Notes: generated by a model from the sequence alone, not told the origin. 64,000 bases of DNA from Wenzhouxiangella limi (GCF_010499265.1 NZ_JAAGSC010000044.1:279266-343265), one strand, 5' to 3'; counted from the first letter of the stretch, positions 1 through 9,119 are shown. Program-made: numbers and translations.

Positions 1-271
1 TCGAGCGCGCCGATTCGATCAGGTCCTCGCCTTTGAAGTCGCGCGCCAGCTCCAGCGAAAACTGCTTGGGCACGGTCTCGAGGATTTCAGACGCGCTGCT
101 GCATTGGTCAAGGTACAGATAGGCCGTGCCGACATGAAACAGTCCGGCCACGCGCAGCTCCAGTTCAGCACAGCGCTTGAGATCGCCGGGCTCGGGCGCC
201 GCCCACGCCAGGCCGCACGACGCGACCAGCAGCAAGGCGGCCAGCGATTGGCTCCAGCTCAGGCGGCTCAC
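1..271 (-). CDS. Chalcone-isomerase-like periplasmic protein (3' end off window)
   Basis: Incomplete gene read on the minus strand and leaving the window at its left edge; about 90 residues are visible. The GTG start overlaps the TGA of the upstream lipoprotein gene (GTGA), which fixes the start and implies translational coupling. The first 25 or so residues are a Sec signal peptide (hydrophobic core LAALLLVASCGLAWA), followed by a segment that recounts a small beta-rich domain with a Cys in the mature part (LYLDQCSSASEIL). This pattern fits the bacterial chalcone-isomerase-like family, which often accompanies DUF1365/CFA clusters like the one on the other side of the divergent promoter. The family has no proven reaction in bacteria. 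Assignment rests on context and on a partial sequence. Confidence 0.6.
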   Translation of the reverse strand, partial: MSRLSWSQSLAALLLVASCGLAWAAPEPGDLKRCAELELRVAGLFHVGTAYLYLDQCSSASEILETVPKQFSLELARDFKGEDLIESARS

Positions 272-846
272 ATTGCGCTCCGCGCTCTGCGCACGGCAAA
301 GCCGACGATCGGCAGATGGGCATACAGGGCATGGCCGCTGTCCCAGAAATCCTGGTGCAGCACGACGCGGCCGGCCTCGTCGAACCTGAGGTGGGTCATG
401 CCAATGGAGTGCGAGTGAATGTTGCGGCCGGCTGCGCGGGTCCTGAACTCCATGGTCCAGCGCACGAAGACGTCGGACCCGTCGCGTACGATCTGATGAA
501 CATCGACCGTGCTTTCGCTCAAGTTCGCGCCGGTCTTGGCCATGTAATCGGCAAGATCATCGAGACGGTCGATCGTATGCAACGTGTCGTTGAAAAACAG
601 CGATTCGGCGTAGGTGTCGCGAAACCGATCGGCGATGTCGGGCGCGGTGAGGTCGTGGAAAGTCGACTGGAACCGCTCCAGGCCGGTATCGATGGCCTCC
701 GTTGAACCGGGAAATTTGGCCATGGCTTGCTCATAGCCATCCACATCGATCATGGTTGTTGCGCCTCCTCGGCCGCTGCATCCGGCCAGCCCGATGACCA
801 GCGCCATCAGTAGAACACCGAAAAAAATATGCGTTGACGATTTCAT
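268..846 (-). CDS. SnoaL/NTF2-like lipoprotein
   Basis: A 192-residue protein with a lipoprotein signal peptide ending in a lipobox (LAGC at about residues 20-23), so it is probably membrane anchored. Residues from about 45 to 185 have the alpha-plus-beta cone pattern of SnoaL/NTF2-like proteins: an N-terminal helix region (FHDLTAPDIADRFRDTYAE) and a late beta-sheet with WTMEFRTRAAGR and HQDFWDSG. No catalytic role can be read from the sequence. It precedes and overlaps the chalcone-isomerase-like gene and lies divergent from the desaturase operon. Homologues of this small protein recur beside CFA/DUF1365/FAD-oxidoreductase genes, so a supporting role in lipid modification is likely but inferred. 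Confidence 0.8.
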   Translation of the reverse strand: MKSSTHIFFGVLLMALVIGLAGCSGRGGATTMIDVDGYEQAMAKFPGSTEAIDTGLERFQSTFHDLTAPDIADRFRDTYAESLFFNDTLHTIDRLDDLADYMAKTGANLSESTVDVHQIVRDGSDVFVRWTMEFRTRAAGRNIHSHSIGMTHLRFDEAGRVVLHQDFWDSGHALYAHLPIVGFAVRRARSAM

Positions 847-972
847 TATGGCAGTTTGCGCCAGCCATCATCACGCGGCAGTGAACGAAACAGGTATTCA
901 ATTTCACGGTGCATTCATTGGCCGCGCGGCTACCATTGCGCCGGTCCATTCCCCTGCGCTCCGGAAACTCGC

Positions 973-1893
973 TTGAAACAAACGCTGCTGACCTGGATAG
1001 ATGCTTCCCGTTATGCCGTGCCCGACGATCGCGACCAGCGTTCGATCGACTGGCTTCGAATCCTGCCCTTTCTTGCCCTGCACCTGGCGTGCCTGGCGGT
1101 CATCTGGGTCGGCGTGTCCTGGGTGGCCGTCGCGGCCTTCGTGGTCAGCTACCTGGTGCGGATGTTTGCGATCACGGCGTTCTACCATCGCTACTTCGCC
1201 CATCGGGCGTTTCGGACCTCGCGCCCGGCGCAGTTCGTTTTCGCCCTGATCGGGGCGGCCGCTACCCAGCGCGGGCCGCTGTGGTGGGCCTCGCATCACC
1301 GCGAGCATCATCGAAGCGCTGACCAGGAATCCGATCCGCACTCGCCGCGGCACGGCTTCCTGTGGAGCCACATGGGATGGTTTTTAAGCCGGCAGCATTT
1401 CACCACCGACGAAGCCCGCATTCCTGACCTGGTGAAATACCCGGAGCTGCGCTGGCTGGATCGCTTTGCGCTGGCGGTGCCCGTGGCGTACGCGGTGTTC
1501 TGGTTCGCGCTCGGATGGATCCTGAATGTGGTCGCGCCCGGACTCGAGACCAGTGGCTGGCAGCTGCTGGTCTGGGGCTATTTCATTTCCACGGTGGTCC
1601 TGATTCATGCAACGCTGACCATCAATTCACTGGCCCACGTCTGGGGCCGGCGACGCTACGCCACCCGCGACGACAGCCGCAACAATTTCTGGCTGGCGCT
1701 GCTGACCCTTGGCGAAGGCTGGCACAACAACCACCATCACTATCCGGGTTCGGCGCGCCAGGGTTTTTACTGGTGGGAGATTGATCTGAGTTTCTACGTG
1801 CTCAAGGCGATGAGCTGGTTCGGCCTGGTCTGGGATCTCAAGCCGGTGCCGCAAAAGATACGCCAGGCCCGGCGCATTCGGGCAGCAACGTGA
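973..1893 (+). CDS. Acyl-lipid / acyl-CoA fatty acid desaturase
   Basis: Integral membrane di-iron desaturase of about 306 residues that would introduce a double bond into fatty acyl chains. All three histidine boxes are present: HRYFAH, HREHH and HNNHH. Hydrophobic stretches before the first box and between the second and third box fit four membrane spans. I prefer a TTG start at 973 because the reading frame upstream encodes a basic, low-complexity leader unlike the family, while the segment from 973 (KQTLLTWIDASRY) is typical. The stop overlaps the GTG of the next gene (GTGA). In this operon it would supply the unsaturated acyl substrate for the downstream CFA-type methyltransferase. Confidence 0.85.
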   Translation: MKQTLLTWIDASRYAVPDDRDQRSIDWLRILPFLALHLACLAVIWVGVSWVAVAAFVVSYLVRMFAITAFYHRYFAHRAFRTSRPAQFVFALIGAAATQRGPLWWASHHREHHRSADQESDPHSPRHGFLWSHMGWFLSRQHFTTDEARIPDLVKYPELRWLDRFALAVPVAYAVFWFALGWILNVVAPGLETSGWQLLVWGYFISTVVLIHATLTINSLAHVWGRRRYATRDDSRNNFWLALLTLGEGWHNNHHHYPGSARQGFYWWEIDLSFYVLKAMSWFGLVWDLKPVPQKIRQARRIRAAT

Positions 1894-3131
1894 GGCTGGT
1901 CATCGTCGGGGCCGGCGTGGCCGGCCTCTACGCTGCCTGGCATCTGAGCCGAAAGCATGAGGTCATCGTGCTCGAGGCCGAGGGCCGACTGGGCGGCCAC
2001 GCCGACACCCAGCGCGTTGTCGAAGGCGATCGCGAGCGCTTCATCGACACCGGTTTCATCGTTTTCAACGAGCACCATTACCCGCTGCTCACGCGCTGGT
2101 TCGAGGCAATGAACGTCGCCTGGGAAGACTCGGACATGAGTTTCGCCGTCTCCGACCAGGTCAGTGGGCTGGAGTACAACGCCACCAGCCTGAACCGCCT
2201 GTTCTGCCAGCGCCGTAACCTGGCTAGCCCCGCTTTCTGGGGCATGTTCAGCGATATCGTACGCTTCTACCGCCGCGCCCCGGCGCTGCTGGCCAGCCTC
2301 GACGAGCGCATCACGCTGGGCCAGTGGCTGGAACACAGCGGGCTGGGATCGATGTTTCGCGAGCAGCACCTGCTCCCCATGGCCTCGGCGCTGTGGTCGG
2401 CGCCGATGGGCCGGGTGACCGAGTTTCCGATGAAGCACCTGCTGCAGTTCATGGACAACCACAACATGCTCCAGCTGGCCGGACGACCGACCTGGCGTAC
2501 GGTCAGCGGCGGCAGCCGGAGCTATGTCGCCAAGGCAGCCGAGTGTGCAGCGAACTTCCAGACCGGGGCCGCGGTCCGGACCATCCACCGCAGTGCCGAC
2601 CAGGTCCGCATTGTGACCGACACGGACGAACTGCAGGCCGACGGGGTCATCCTGGCCTGTCACTCCGACCAGGCGCTGGCGATGCTCGCCGACGCCAGCA
2701 CGGCCGAGCGCGACATCCTCGGGGCGATCGGCTACCAGCCCAACGAAACCGTGCTGCATACCGATACCCGCCTGCTGCCGCATCTGCCGGCCGCGCGCGC
2801 GGCCTGGAACGTGCGCCGCGATGGCGCCGACGAGACCTGCTGCCGGGTGTCTTACTACATGAACCGCCTGCAGAATATCGACGGTCCGACCGATTACATC
2901 GTCTCGCTCAACCAGACCGAACAGATCGATCCCCACCGTATCCTGGTCCGGCGCCAGTACCAGCATCCGGTGTTTACCCCGGAAGCGATCCAGGCCCAGC
3001 AGCGCTGGTCGGACATCAACGGCGGCCGTCGGACCTGGTTCTGCGGCGCCTGGTGGGGCTGGGGCTTCCACGAGGACGGTGCCCGCAGCGCCCGCCGGGT
3101 CGTCGATGATCTGGAACACCGGCATGGATAA
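1890..3131 (+). CDS. FAD/NAD(P)-binding oxidoreductase (COG2907 type)
   Basis: A 413-residue flavoprotein with an N-terminal dinucleotide-binding motif (VGAGVAGLYAAWHL) followed by LEAEGRLGGHADT, the arrangement of amine-oxidase/desaturase-like FAD enzymes. The C-terminal part (WFCGAWWGWGFHEDG) is the typical second FAD contact of COG2907 proteins. GTG start overlapping the desaturase stop. This family nearly always travels with DUF1365 and a CFA-type methyltransferase, as here. A flavin desaturase of similar type acts on methylated fatty acids in furan fatty acid synthesis in alphaproteobacteria, which is the most attractive functional hint; the actual substrate is unknown. Confidence 0.85.
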   Translation: MRLVIVGAGVAGLYAAWHLSRKHEVIVLEAEGRLGGHADTQRVVEGDRERFIDTGFIVFNEHHYPLLTRWFEAMNVAWEDSDMSFAVSDQVSGLEYNATSLNRLFCQRRNLASPAFWGMFSDIVRFYRRAPALLASLDERITLGQWLEHSGLGSMFREQHLLPMASALWSAPMGRVTEFPMKHLLQFMDNHNMLQLAGRPTWRTVSGGSRSYVAKAAECAANFQTGAAVRTIHRSADQVRIVTDTDELQADGVILACHSDQALAMLADASTAERDILGAIGYQPNETVLHTDTRLLPHLPAARAAWNVRRDGADETCCRVSYYMNRLQNIDGPTDYIVSLNQTEQIDPHRILVRRQYQHPVFTPEAIQAQQRWSDINGGRRTWFCGAWWGWGFHEDGARSARRVVDDLEHRHG

Positions 3132-3879
3132 CGCCGTGGCGACGGGCCGCGTCTGGCACCGTCGAGCCACACCCAGGTCCCATCGCTTTGTCTACCGGCT
3201 TTACTACAGCCTGTTCGACGTCGAACAGATCGACGACCTGTGTGCCCGTTCGCGCTGGTGGTCGCGCGAGAAGGCCAACCTGGTCACTTTTCGCCGCAGC
3301 GACTATATCGGGCCGCCGGAGCGATCCGTGGCCGAGGCGGTGCGCGACCGAATTGAGCAGGTCGCGGGTTTGCGCCCGGCCGGCCGGGTGTTCGTGCTGA
3401 CCCACTTGCGCCAGTGGGGGGTGTGCTTCAACCCGGTCAGCTTCTACCTGTGCCTGGATGACGAGGAGCGGCTGCAGTTCATCGTTGCCGAAGTGCACAA
3501 CACCCCGTGGGGCCAGCGCCATGCCTACGTGCTGGATGCGCGCGAGCAGCCAGGCCCCGACTACCGCTTCTGCTTTGCCAAGGCGTTCCACGTCTCGCCG
3601 TTTCTGCCCATGGAGCTCGACTACGACTGGCGCTTCAGGATCGAACCGGACTCGGTGGCTGTTCACATGCTGGTGATGGACGGCGACACAGAATGCTTCG
3701 CGGCCGGAATGAAGTTGAGCCTGGCGCCGCTGGATCGCCGCGCGATGAGGCGCATGCCATTGGCCTACCCGCTGCTAACGCTGAAAGTTCTCGGCGCGAT
3801 CTACTGGCAGGCCCTGCGGCTGTGGCTTCGACGGATTCCGTTTTTCCCCCATCCTGACAAACAGGCGAAATCGACATGA
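3124..3879 (+). CDS. DUF1365 family protein
   Basis: A 251-residue protein starting at an ATG (MDNAVATGRVWHRR) that lies a few codons inside the end of the preceding gene; the upstream in-frame codons have no homology-like content. Recognisable DUF1365 landmarks are HRFVYRLYYSLFDVEQ near the N-terminus, NPVSFYLC in the middle and KAFHVSPFLPMELDYDW in the second half. The family has no established reaction but is tightly linked to FAD oxidoreductase and CFA-type genes, suggesting a part in modification of unsaturated lipids. The end overlaps the next start by ATGA, indicating coupled translation. Confidence 0.88.
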   Translation: MDNAVATGRVWHRRATPRSHRFVYRLYYSLFDVEQIDDLCARSRWWSREKANLVTFRRSDYIGPPERSVAEAVRDRIEQVAGLRPAGRVFVLTHLRQWGVCFNPVSFYLCLDDEERLQFIVAEVHNTPWGQRHAYVLDAREQPGPDYRFCFAKAFHVSPFLPMELDYDWRFRIEPDSVAVHMLVMDGDTECFAAGMKLSLAPLDRRAMRRMPLAYPLLTLKVLGAIYWQALRLWLRRIPFFPHPDKQAKST

Positions 3880-5156
3880 GTGCCAACGAAAAAGCGGTCC
3901 GCCTGGACATGCAACGGCGTCGTCCGCGACGCGGTCTGGATGCTTGGCTCAGAGAACGCGTGGTGGGTCGTCTGAACCATCTGCGCGAGGGCCAGCTGGT
4001 GATCCGCGATCGACTGGGCGAGGTGCGGCTGGGCCGGCCGGGGGCCGACAGCGCGACCATCGAGGTGCACGATCAGCGCTTCTGGAGAATGCTGGCCACC
4101 GGCGGCGGCCTGGGTGCGGCCGAGGCCTACATGGCCGGGCTCTGGGACAGCCCCGACCTGGTCGGCGTGATCCGTATCCTGGCGCGCAACCGCGATGCGC
4201 TGACCGCCATCGATGGCGGCGGCGCGCGCCTGAGCGGGGCGGTGATGAAGCTCTGGCACGGCTTCAACCGCAACAGCCTGCAGGGCAGTCGACGCAACAT
4301 CGCCGCCCACTACGATCTGGGCAACGACTTCTTCGCCGCCTGGCTGGATGAACGCATGATGTACTCCAGCGCGCTGTACCAGAGTGCCGAAGACAGCCTG
4401 GAGACGGCTCAGTTGGCCAAGCTGGACCGGATTTGCCAGCGCCTTGGGTTGGGGCCCGAGCATCACTTGCTCGAAATCGGCACCGGATGGGGCGGGCTGG
4501 CCATCCACGCCGCCCAGACCACCGGCTGCAGGGTCACGACAACCACGATCTCGCGCGAACAGTTCGACTACGCGCAAGCGCGCGTGGCCGAAGCCGGCCT
4601 CGACGATCGGGTTACCTTGCTGCAGAAGGACTACCGCGACCTCGACGGGCGCTTTGATCGCGTGGTCTCGGTTGAGATGATCGAAGCCGTCGGCCACCAG
4701 TATCTCGACACCTACCTGGCCACCATAGAGCAGCGTCTGAAGTCCGACGGGCTGGCCCTGATCCAGGCGATTACCATTGAGGATTTCCGCTACGCAAAAT
4801 CGCTGACCACGGTCGATTTCATCAAGCGCTACGTCTTCCCCGGCAGCTTCATCCCTTCGGTAAGCGCGATCACGGCGTCCATGGCTCGTTCGACCCGGCT
4901 GGGCCTGGTGGAACTGGCCGATTTCGGGGGCAGCTACGCGCTGACGCTCAAGGCCTGGCGCGAGCGCTTCGAGGCCGCCTGGGACCAGCTGGCGGCCATG
5001 GGTTTCGATGAAACCTTCCGGCGTCGTTGGCGCTATTACCTGGCCTACTGCGAGGGCGGGTTTCGCGAACGCGCGATCAGCGATGTGCACCTGCTGCTGG
5101 CAGCGCCCGGTTTTCGTCCGTCATCCGATTGCGGCCTGACGGGCGGTCGCCTGTGA
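3876..5156 (+). CDS. Cyclopropane-fatty-acyl-phospholipid synthase family methyltransferase
   Basis: A 426-residue SAM-dependent enzyme of the CFA synthase family that would add a methylene or methyl group to the double bond of unsaturated phospholipid acyl chains. The SAM site is LLEIGTGWGGLAIHAA. The acidic residue in SVEMIEAVGHQY corresponds to the conserved Glu of the family. Two residues that bind bicarbonate in E. coli Cfa appear changed: YSCAYW becomes YSSALY, and LHTIG becomes QAITI. These changes are, as far as I know, shared by the subfamily found in DUF1365 clusters. Product could be cyclopropane or methylated/furan fatty acid. ATGA overlap upstream and GTGA overlap downstream. Confidence 0.85.
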   Translation: MSANEKAVRLDMQRRRPRRGLDAWLRERVVGRLNHLREGQLVIRDRLGEVRLGRPGADSATIEVHDQRFWRMLATGGGLGAAEAYMAGLWDSPDLVGVIRILARNRDALTAIDGGGARLSGAVMKLWHGFNRNSLQGSRRNIAAHYDLGNDFFAAWLDERMMYSSALYQSAEDSLETAQLAKLDRICQRLGLGPEHHLLEIGTGWGGLAIHAAQTTGCRVTTTTISREQFDYAQARVAEAGLDDRVTLLQKDYRDLDGRFDRVVSVEMIEAVGHQYLDTYLATIEQRLKSDGLALIQAITIEDFRYAKSLTTVDFIKRYVFPGSFIPSVSAITASMARSTRLGLVELADFGGSYALTLKAWRERFEAAWDQLAAMGFDETFRRRWRYYLAYCEGGFRERAISDVHLLLAAPGFRPSSDCGLTGGRL

Positions 5157-5716
5157 CCAGGGCTTTTCTGGTCAACCAGGGCCTGTTTCAGCTGGCCTGG
5201 CCGGCGTGCGTGATCGGTGCGGCAAACGGTGTGTTCTGGACCGGTCTGCTGGTGGTCGGTGCCCTGGTGTTGTGGCAGCTGAACCGGCACAACCGGCACC
5301 CGCTGGACCTGCGCATGATCGGCGTCTGTCTCGGTCTGGGGTTCGTGCTCGACACGGCCTGGATCCAGCTGGGCTTGCTGGAGTTCGCGATGCCCTGGCC
5401 GTCCTCGCAGTTCGCGCCGATGTGGATCATGCTGCTGTGGGTCTCGGTCGCGCTGGTCATCAACCACTCCATGGCCGCGTTCAAAAACCGCCTGTGGATC
5501 CTGGCCATCGCCGGCGGGGTGGGCTCGCCGATGTCTTATTTTGCCGGTTCGCGCTTCGGTGCGGTAGAGTGGCTGGCGCCGGCCTGGCAGGTGATCCTGA
5601 CCACCGGGCTGAGCTGGGCCATTGTGCTGCCGCTGTTGTTCTGGCTGGCGCGGGATGACCGGGCCAGCCGGCCGGCAGCGCCCCCTGAAGGAATGATTGT
5701 GAATGAAACCGATTGA
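5153..5716 (+). CDS. DUF2878 membrane protein
   Basis: A small integral membrane protein of 187 residues with about five to six hydrophobic spans (for example VFWTGLLVVGALVLWQL and TTGLSWAIVLPLLFWLA). It begins with GTG overlapping the CFA stop (GTGA); the longer upstream frame belongs to the CFA gene and was rejected. The polar loop motif NHSMAAFKNR and the segment GGVGSPMSYFAGSRFGAVEW are typical of DUF2878. It has no known function; its fixed position between the CFA-type gene and the second methyltransferase suggests a membrane partner for lipid modification. Confidence 0.82.
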   Translation: MTRAFLVNQGLFQLAWPACVIGAANGVFWTGLLVVGALVLWQLNRHNRHPLDLRMIGVCLGLGFVLDTAWIQLGLLEFAMPWPSSQFAPMWIMLLWVSVALVINHSMAAFKNRLWILAIAGGVGSPMSYFAGSRFGAVEWLAPAWQVILTTGLSWAIVLPLLFWLARDDRASRPAAPPEGMIVNETD

Positions 5717-6728
5717 TCTGGCCGAATCCGGCCGATTGCCCGACTGGACAGTCCGTATGGGCATCCGGCGACTTCTGCGAAATCGGCTGGCGCAGGAGTT
5801 CGACCGCAATCCCATGCAGCGCTCGCAGCGCGCCCAGGCCCTGATCGAGGAGCTGCGCGAGTCGGCCGTGGCGATAGAGACCGAGGCCGCCAACGAGCAG
5901 CACTACGAGGTGCCGGCGGCCTTCTACCAGCTGGCCCTGGGCGAGCGCCTGAAGTACTCCAGCGGCTACTGGCCGGACGGGGTCAACGACCCGGATTCGG
6001 CCGAAGAAGCCATGCTGGCCGCGACCTGCCGCCACGCCGAGCTGGCCGACGGCCAGCGTATTCTCGAGCTGGGCTGCGGCTGGGGCTCGCTGACGCTGTG
6101 GATGGCCGCCGAGTATCCCGAAAGCCAGATTACCGCGGTCTCGAATTCGGCCTCGCAGCGCGCGCATATCGAGGCCCGGGCGCTGGAGCTGGGTCTGCAC
6201 AACGTCGAGGTCCTGACCCGGGACGTCAACACGCTCAAGCTGGATGAGCGCTTCGATCGCGTGGTCTCGGTGGAGATGTTCGAGCACGTGCGCAACTACC
6301 GCGAGCTGATGAAACGCATTGCCGGCTGGCTGCGGCCCGAGGGCAAGCTGTTTGTGCATATTTTTTGCCACCGCTACCTGCTTTATCCCTTCGAGACCGA
6401 AGGCGAGGGCAACTGGATGGGGCGATATTTTTTCACCGGTGGCCTGATGCCGGCCGCCGATACCCTGCTGCATTTCCAGGACGACCTGGCGCTGGAGAGC
6501 CGCAAGCTTTATTCCGGCCACCACTATGCGCGCACCGCCCGCGCCTGGCTGGACAACATGGACCGACGCCGGGCCGAGGTGGCCGATGTCATGCGCTCAG
6601 CCTACGGCGATGAGGCTGAACGCTGGCAGCAGCGCTGGCGCATGTTCTTCATGGCCTGCGAGGAGCTGTTTGCCTTCGATGACGGCAATGCCTGGCTGGT
6701 GGCCCACTATCGTTTCCGGCGTCGCTAG
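5703..6728 (+). CDS. Coclaurine-N-methyltransferase-like SAM-dependent methyltransferase (CFA superfamily)
   Basis: A 341-residue second methyltransferase of the operon. It has the SAM motif ILELGCGWGSLTLWMA, the motif VVSVEMFEHVRNY, and the segment GKLFVHIFCHRY followed by GNWMGRYFFTGGLMP. That last combination is characteristic of plant coclaurine N-methyltransferases and their bacterial relatives rather than of true CFA synthases. Starts within the end of the DUF2878 gene (14-bp overlap). Substrate cannot be read from sequence; the neighbourhood points to a lipid or fatty acid. The stop is only 14 bp before the sensor kinase start, so the kinase is probably co-transcribed. Confidence 0.82.
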   Translation: MKPIDLAESGRLPDWTVRMGIRRLLRNRLAQEFDRNPMQRSQRAQALIEELRESAVAIETEAANEQHYEVPAAFYQLALGERLKYSSGYWPDGVNDPDSAEEAMLAATCRHAELADGQRILELGCGWGSLTLWMAAEYPESQITAVSNSASQRAHIEARALELGLHNVEVLTRDVNTLKLDERFDRVVSVEMFEHVRNYRELMKRIAGWLRPEGKLFVHIFCHRYLLYPFETEGEGNWMGRYFFTGGLMPAADTLLHFQDDLALESRKLYSGHHYARTARAWLDNMDRRRAEVADVMRSAYGDEAERWQQRWRMFFMACEELFAFDDGNAWLVAHYRFRRR

Positions 6729-6742
6729 AGGACGCTGACGCC

Positions 6743-8074
6743 TTGGGTGCGCTCAATCGTCTGCTGAAGGGGAACCTGGACACCAAGCTGGTCCGGGTGT
6801 TCATCCTGCAGATTCTGGCCATCAGCGTGGCCACCGTGGCCGGCGTCTACGCCGCCGCGCTGGTTGTCGAGAACGTGCTGGTGCGAGAAGCGCTGATTGG
6901 CGAGGCCGAGCATTTCTGGGTCCATCACGCGGAAGATCCGGATTTTCCGCTGCCCAACACCAACAACCTGCGAGGGTATCTTGCCCGCGGGTCGGATGAC
7001 TCCGCGGTGCCGGCCTGGCTGCGCGACCGCGAGCCGGGTTTCGGCCGCATCGAAGAGGCGCCGGGCTCGGAGCCGGTCATCCACGTCAGCCAGCGGGGCG
7101 AGGATCGCCTGTTTCTGGTCTTCGACGAAGTCCAGGTCTCGGCTTTGGCGTTTTACTTCGGGATCGCACCGCTGACCGGCGTGCTGCTGCTGATCTACAT
7201 TCTGACCTGGGTCGGCTACATCATGTCGCGGCGTGCGGTCTCGACGGTGGTCAAGCTGTCCGATGCCGTGCGCAACTATGACTTTCGCGCCGGGCATTTC
7301 CAGAAGTTCGATGTCGAGGAGTTTGCCGAAACCGGCGATACCGAAACCCTGGCGCTGGTCAACGCCATCAACCAGTTCATCAGCCGTCTGGAACTGTTCA
7401 TTCAGCGCGAACGCAATTTCACTCGCAACGCCAGCCACGAGCTGCGCACCCCGCTGGCGGTGATCAAGGCCAATATCAACCTGCTGGCGCGCTTTGATGA
7501 CCCGGACCGACGCCAGGCCGTGATCGAGCGCATGAGCCGGACCGTGGCCGACATGGAGTCGCTGGTCGAGACACTGCTGCTGCTGGCGCGCGAAAGCGAG
7601 TCCAAGCTGTCGTCCTCGTCGCTGGTGCTCAACGACATGTTGAGCGAACTGCTCGATCAGCTGTCCACGGCGCTCGGCAAGGACGATATAGAAACGGGTA
7701 TCCAGGCCCGCGGCCTGCTCGAGGTCGATGCGCCCGAGCGGGTGCTGGCCATCGTGTTCACCAACCTGTTGCGCAACGCCATGACCTATACCGAGCAGGG
7801 GCGGGTGGATGTGTTGATCGATCGGCGCGGGGTGGTCGTGCGCGACACCGGCTGCGGAATGTGCGAAGCCGACCTGGAGCACATGTTCGAGCCCTTCTAC
7901 CGCGGACACGATCGCAGCAACGAGGGCTACGGTCTCGGTCTGGCCATCGTCCGGCGCCTGTGCAAGCGGTTCGGCTGGGACCTGTCAGCCGAAAGCGAGA
8001 TGGGTGTGGGCACCGAAATCCGCATCGATTTCCCGCGCGCACGCTTTCGCCCGTTCGGCGAGCGCAAGGACTGA
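6743..8074 (+). CDS. Two-component sensor histidine kinase
   Basis: Membrane histidine kinase of 443 residues starting with TTG. Two transmembrane segments at about residues 18-42 and 136-160 flank a short (about 90 residues) periplasmic domain without a known fold. A linker of HAMP size leads to the dimerisation domain with the phospho-accepting His232 in ASHELRTPL. The ATPase domain has an N box (FTNLLRNAM), DTGCGM and GYGLGLAIVRRL. It follows the lipid cluster by 14 bp and no response regulator gene is adjacent. The nearest regulator, OmpR-type, lies 5 kb away on the other strand beyond the mevalonate operon. It may sense membrane state, but that is inference. Confidence 0.9.
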   Translation: MGALNRLLKGNLDTKLVRVFILQILAISVATVAGVYAAALVVENVLVREALIGEAEHFWVHHAEDPDFPLPNTNNLRGYLARGSDDSAVPAWLRDREPGFGRIEEAPGSEPVIHVSQRGEDRLFLVFDEVQVSALAFYFGIAPLTGVLLLIYILTWVGYIMSRRAVSTVVKLSDAVRNYDFRAGHFQKFDVEEFAETGDTETLALVNAINQFISRLELFIQRERNFTRNASHELRTPLAVIKANINLLARFDDPDRRQAVIERMSRTVADMESLVETLLLLARESESKLSSSSLVLNDMLSELLDQLSTALGKDDIETGIQARGLLEVDAPERVLAIVFTNLLRNAMTYTEQGRVDVLIDRRGVVVRDTGCGMCEADLEHMFEPFYRGHDRSNEGYGLGLAIVRRLCKRFGWDLSAESEMGVGTEIRIDFPRARFRPFGERKD

Positions 8075-8150
8075 GTTCTATGGCCGGGTTCTTGTCTGCC
8101 CGGTGGATTATCATGCCCGGCAAGTCTTCTCCGCTGCCCGTCGTCAGACC

Positions 8151-9119
8151 TTGAACACCGCAACCGCCCGCGCCGGCGCCAACATCGCCCTGGTCAAGTA
8201 CTGGGGCAAGCGTGATCCGCGCCTCAACCTGCCTGCAGCAGGCTCGCTGTCGATCACCCTGGCCGATCTGGAGACCGTCACCCGGATCGAAGTCGATCAA
8301 GGACTGGACGCCGATCGTTTCGAATTGGACGGCCGAAGCGCTGATCCAAGGCCGGTAGCGGCCGTGCTCGACCTGCTGCGACCGGCCGGCGGGCCGCGCT
8401 GTCGCGTGGTCAGCCGCAACAACTTTCCCACCGGCGCGGGTCTGGCCTCGTCGGCTTCCGGCCATGCCGCTCTGGTGGTGGCGGCGGCGGCAATCTTCTG
8501 TCCGCAGATGGGATCCGGGGACCTTGCGGCCATCGCCCGCCGAGGCTCCGGCTCGGCGTCGCGTTCGCTGTTTGGCGGCTTTTGCCAGCTGCACGCCGGT
8601 GTCGCCGAAGACGGCAGCGATTGCCGGGTCGAGGGGCTCGAGGAGGCAGGATATTGGCCTCTGGAGGTGGTCGTCGCCATCACCGATGCCGGACCCAAGG
8701 CGGTGTCCTCGCGCGCGGGGATGAACCGGACCATGGCCACCTCACCGTACTACCCGGCCTGGGTGGCATCGGTGTCGGCCGACCTGGAGCGCGCGCGCCG
8801 TGCGGTTGCCGATCGCGACTTCGATGAACTGGCTGAGGTCAGTGAGCACAGCGCCCTCAAGATGCACGCCTCGGCGCTGGCCGCGCAGCCGGGCCTGTTG
8901 TACTGGAATGCGGCCACGGTGGCCTGTCTGCGGCGGGTTCGCGAGTTGCGCGACCAGGGTGTCGGGGTCTTCTTCACCGTTGATGCCGGCCCCCAGGTCA
9001 AGGCCGTCTGCCTGCCCGGGCAGGCCGATCGGGTGGCTGCTTCGCTGGCCTCGATTGCGGGCGTTGAACAGGTGCTGCGCTCGGGATTGGGTCCGGGTGC
9101 GCGTCTGGTCGAATCATGA
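8151..9119 (+). CDS. mvaD: Diphosphomevalonate decarboxylase
   Basis: GHMP-fold enzyme of about 322 residues that converts mevalonate 5-diphosphate to isopentenyl diphosphate with ATP and release of CO2. The N-terminal signature ANIALVKYWGKRD and the phosphate loop GAGLASSASGHAALV are diagnostic for this family, as is the later HSALKMHASALAAQPGLLYW. A TTG start at 8151 is preferred since the conserved part begins immediately after it, and the upstream frame runs into the kinase gene. 76 bp separate it from the kinase. Its stop overlaps the next start (ATGA). Confidence 0.93.
   Translation: MNTATARAGANIALVKYWGKRDPRLNLPAAGSLSITLADLETVTRIEVDQGLDADRFELDGRSADPRPVAAVLDLLRPAGGPRCRVVSRNNFPTGAGLASSASGHAALVVAAAAIFCPQMGSGDLAAIARRGSGSASRSLFGGFCQLHAGVAEDGSDCRVEGLEEAGYWPLEVVVAITDAGPKAVSSRAGMNRTMATSPYYPAWVASVSADLERARRAVADRDFDELAEVSEHSALKMHASALAAQPGLLYWNAATVACLRRVRELRDQGVGVFFTVDAGPQVKAVCLPGQADRVAASLASIAGVEQVLRSGLGPGARLVES

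Noticed and set aside
8004-8150. Upstream in-frame extension of mvaD
   Set aside because: It overlaps the end of the kinase gene and encodes no recognisable sequence; the GHMP domain begins right after the TTG at 8151.
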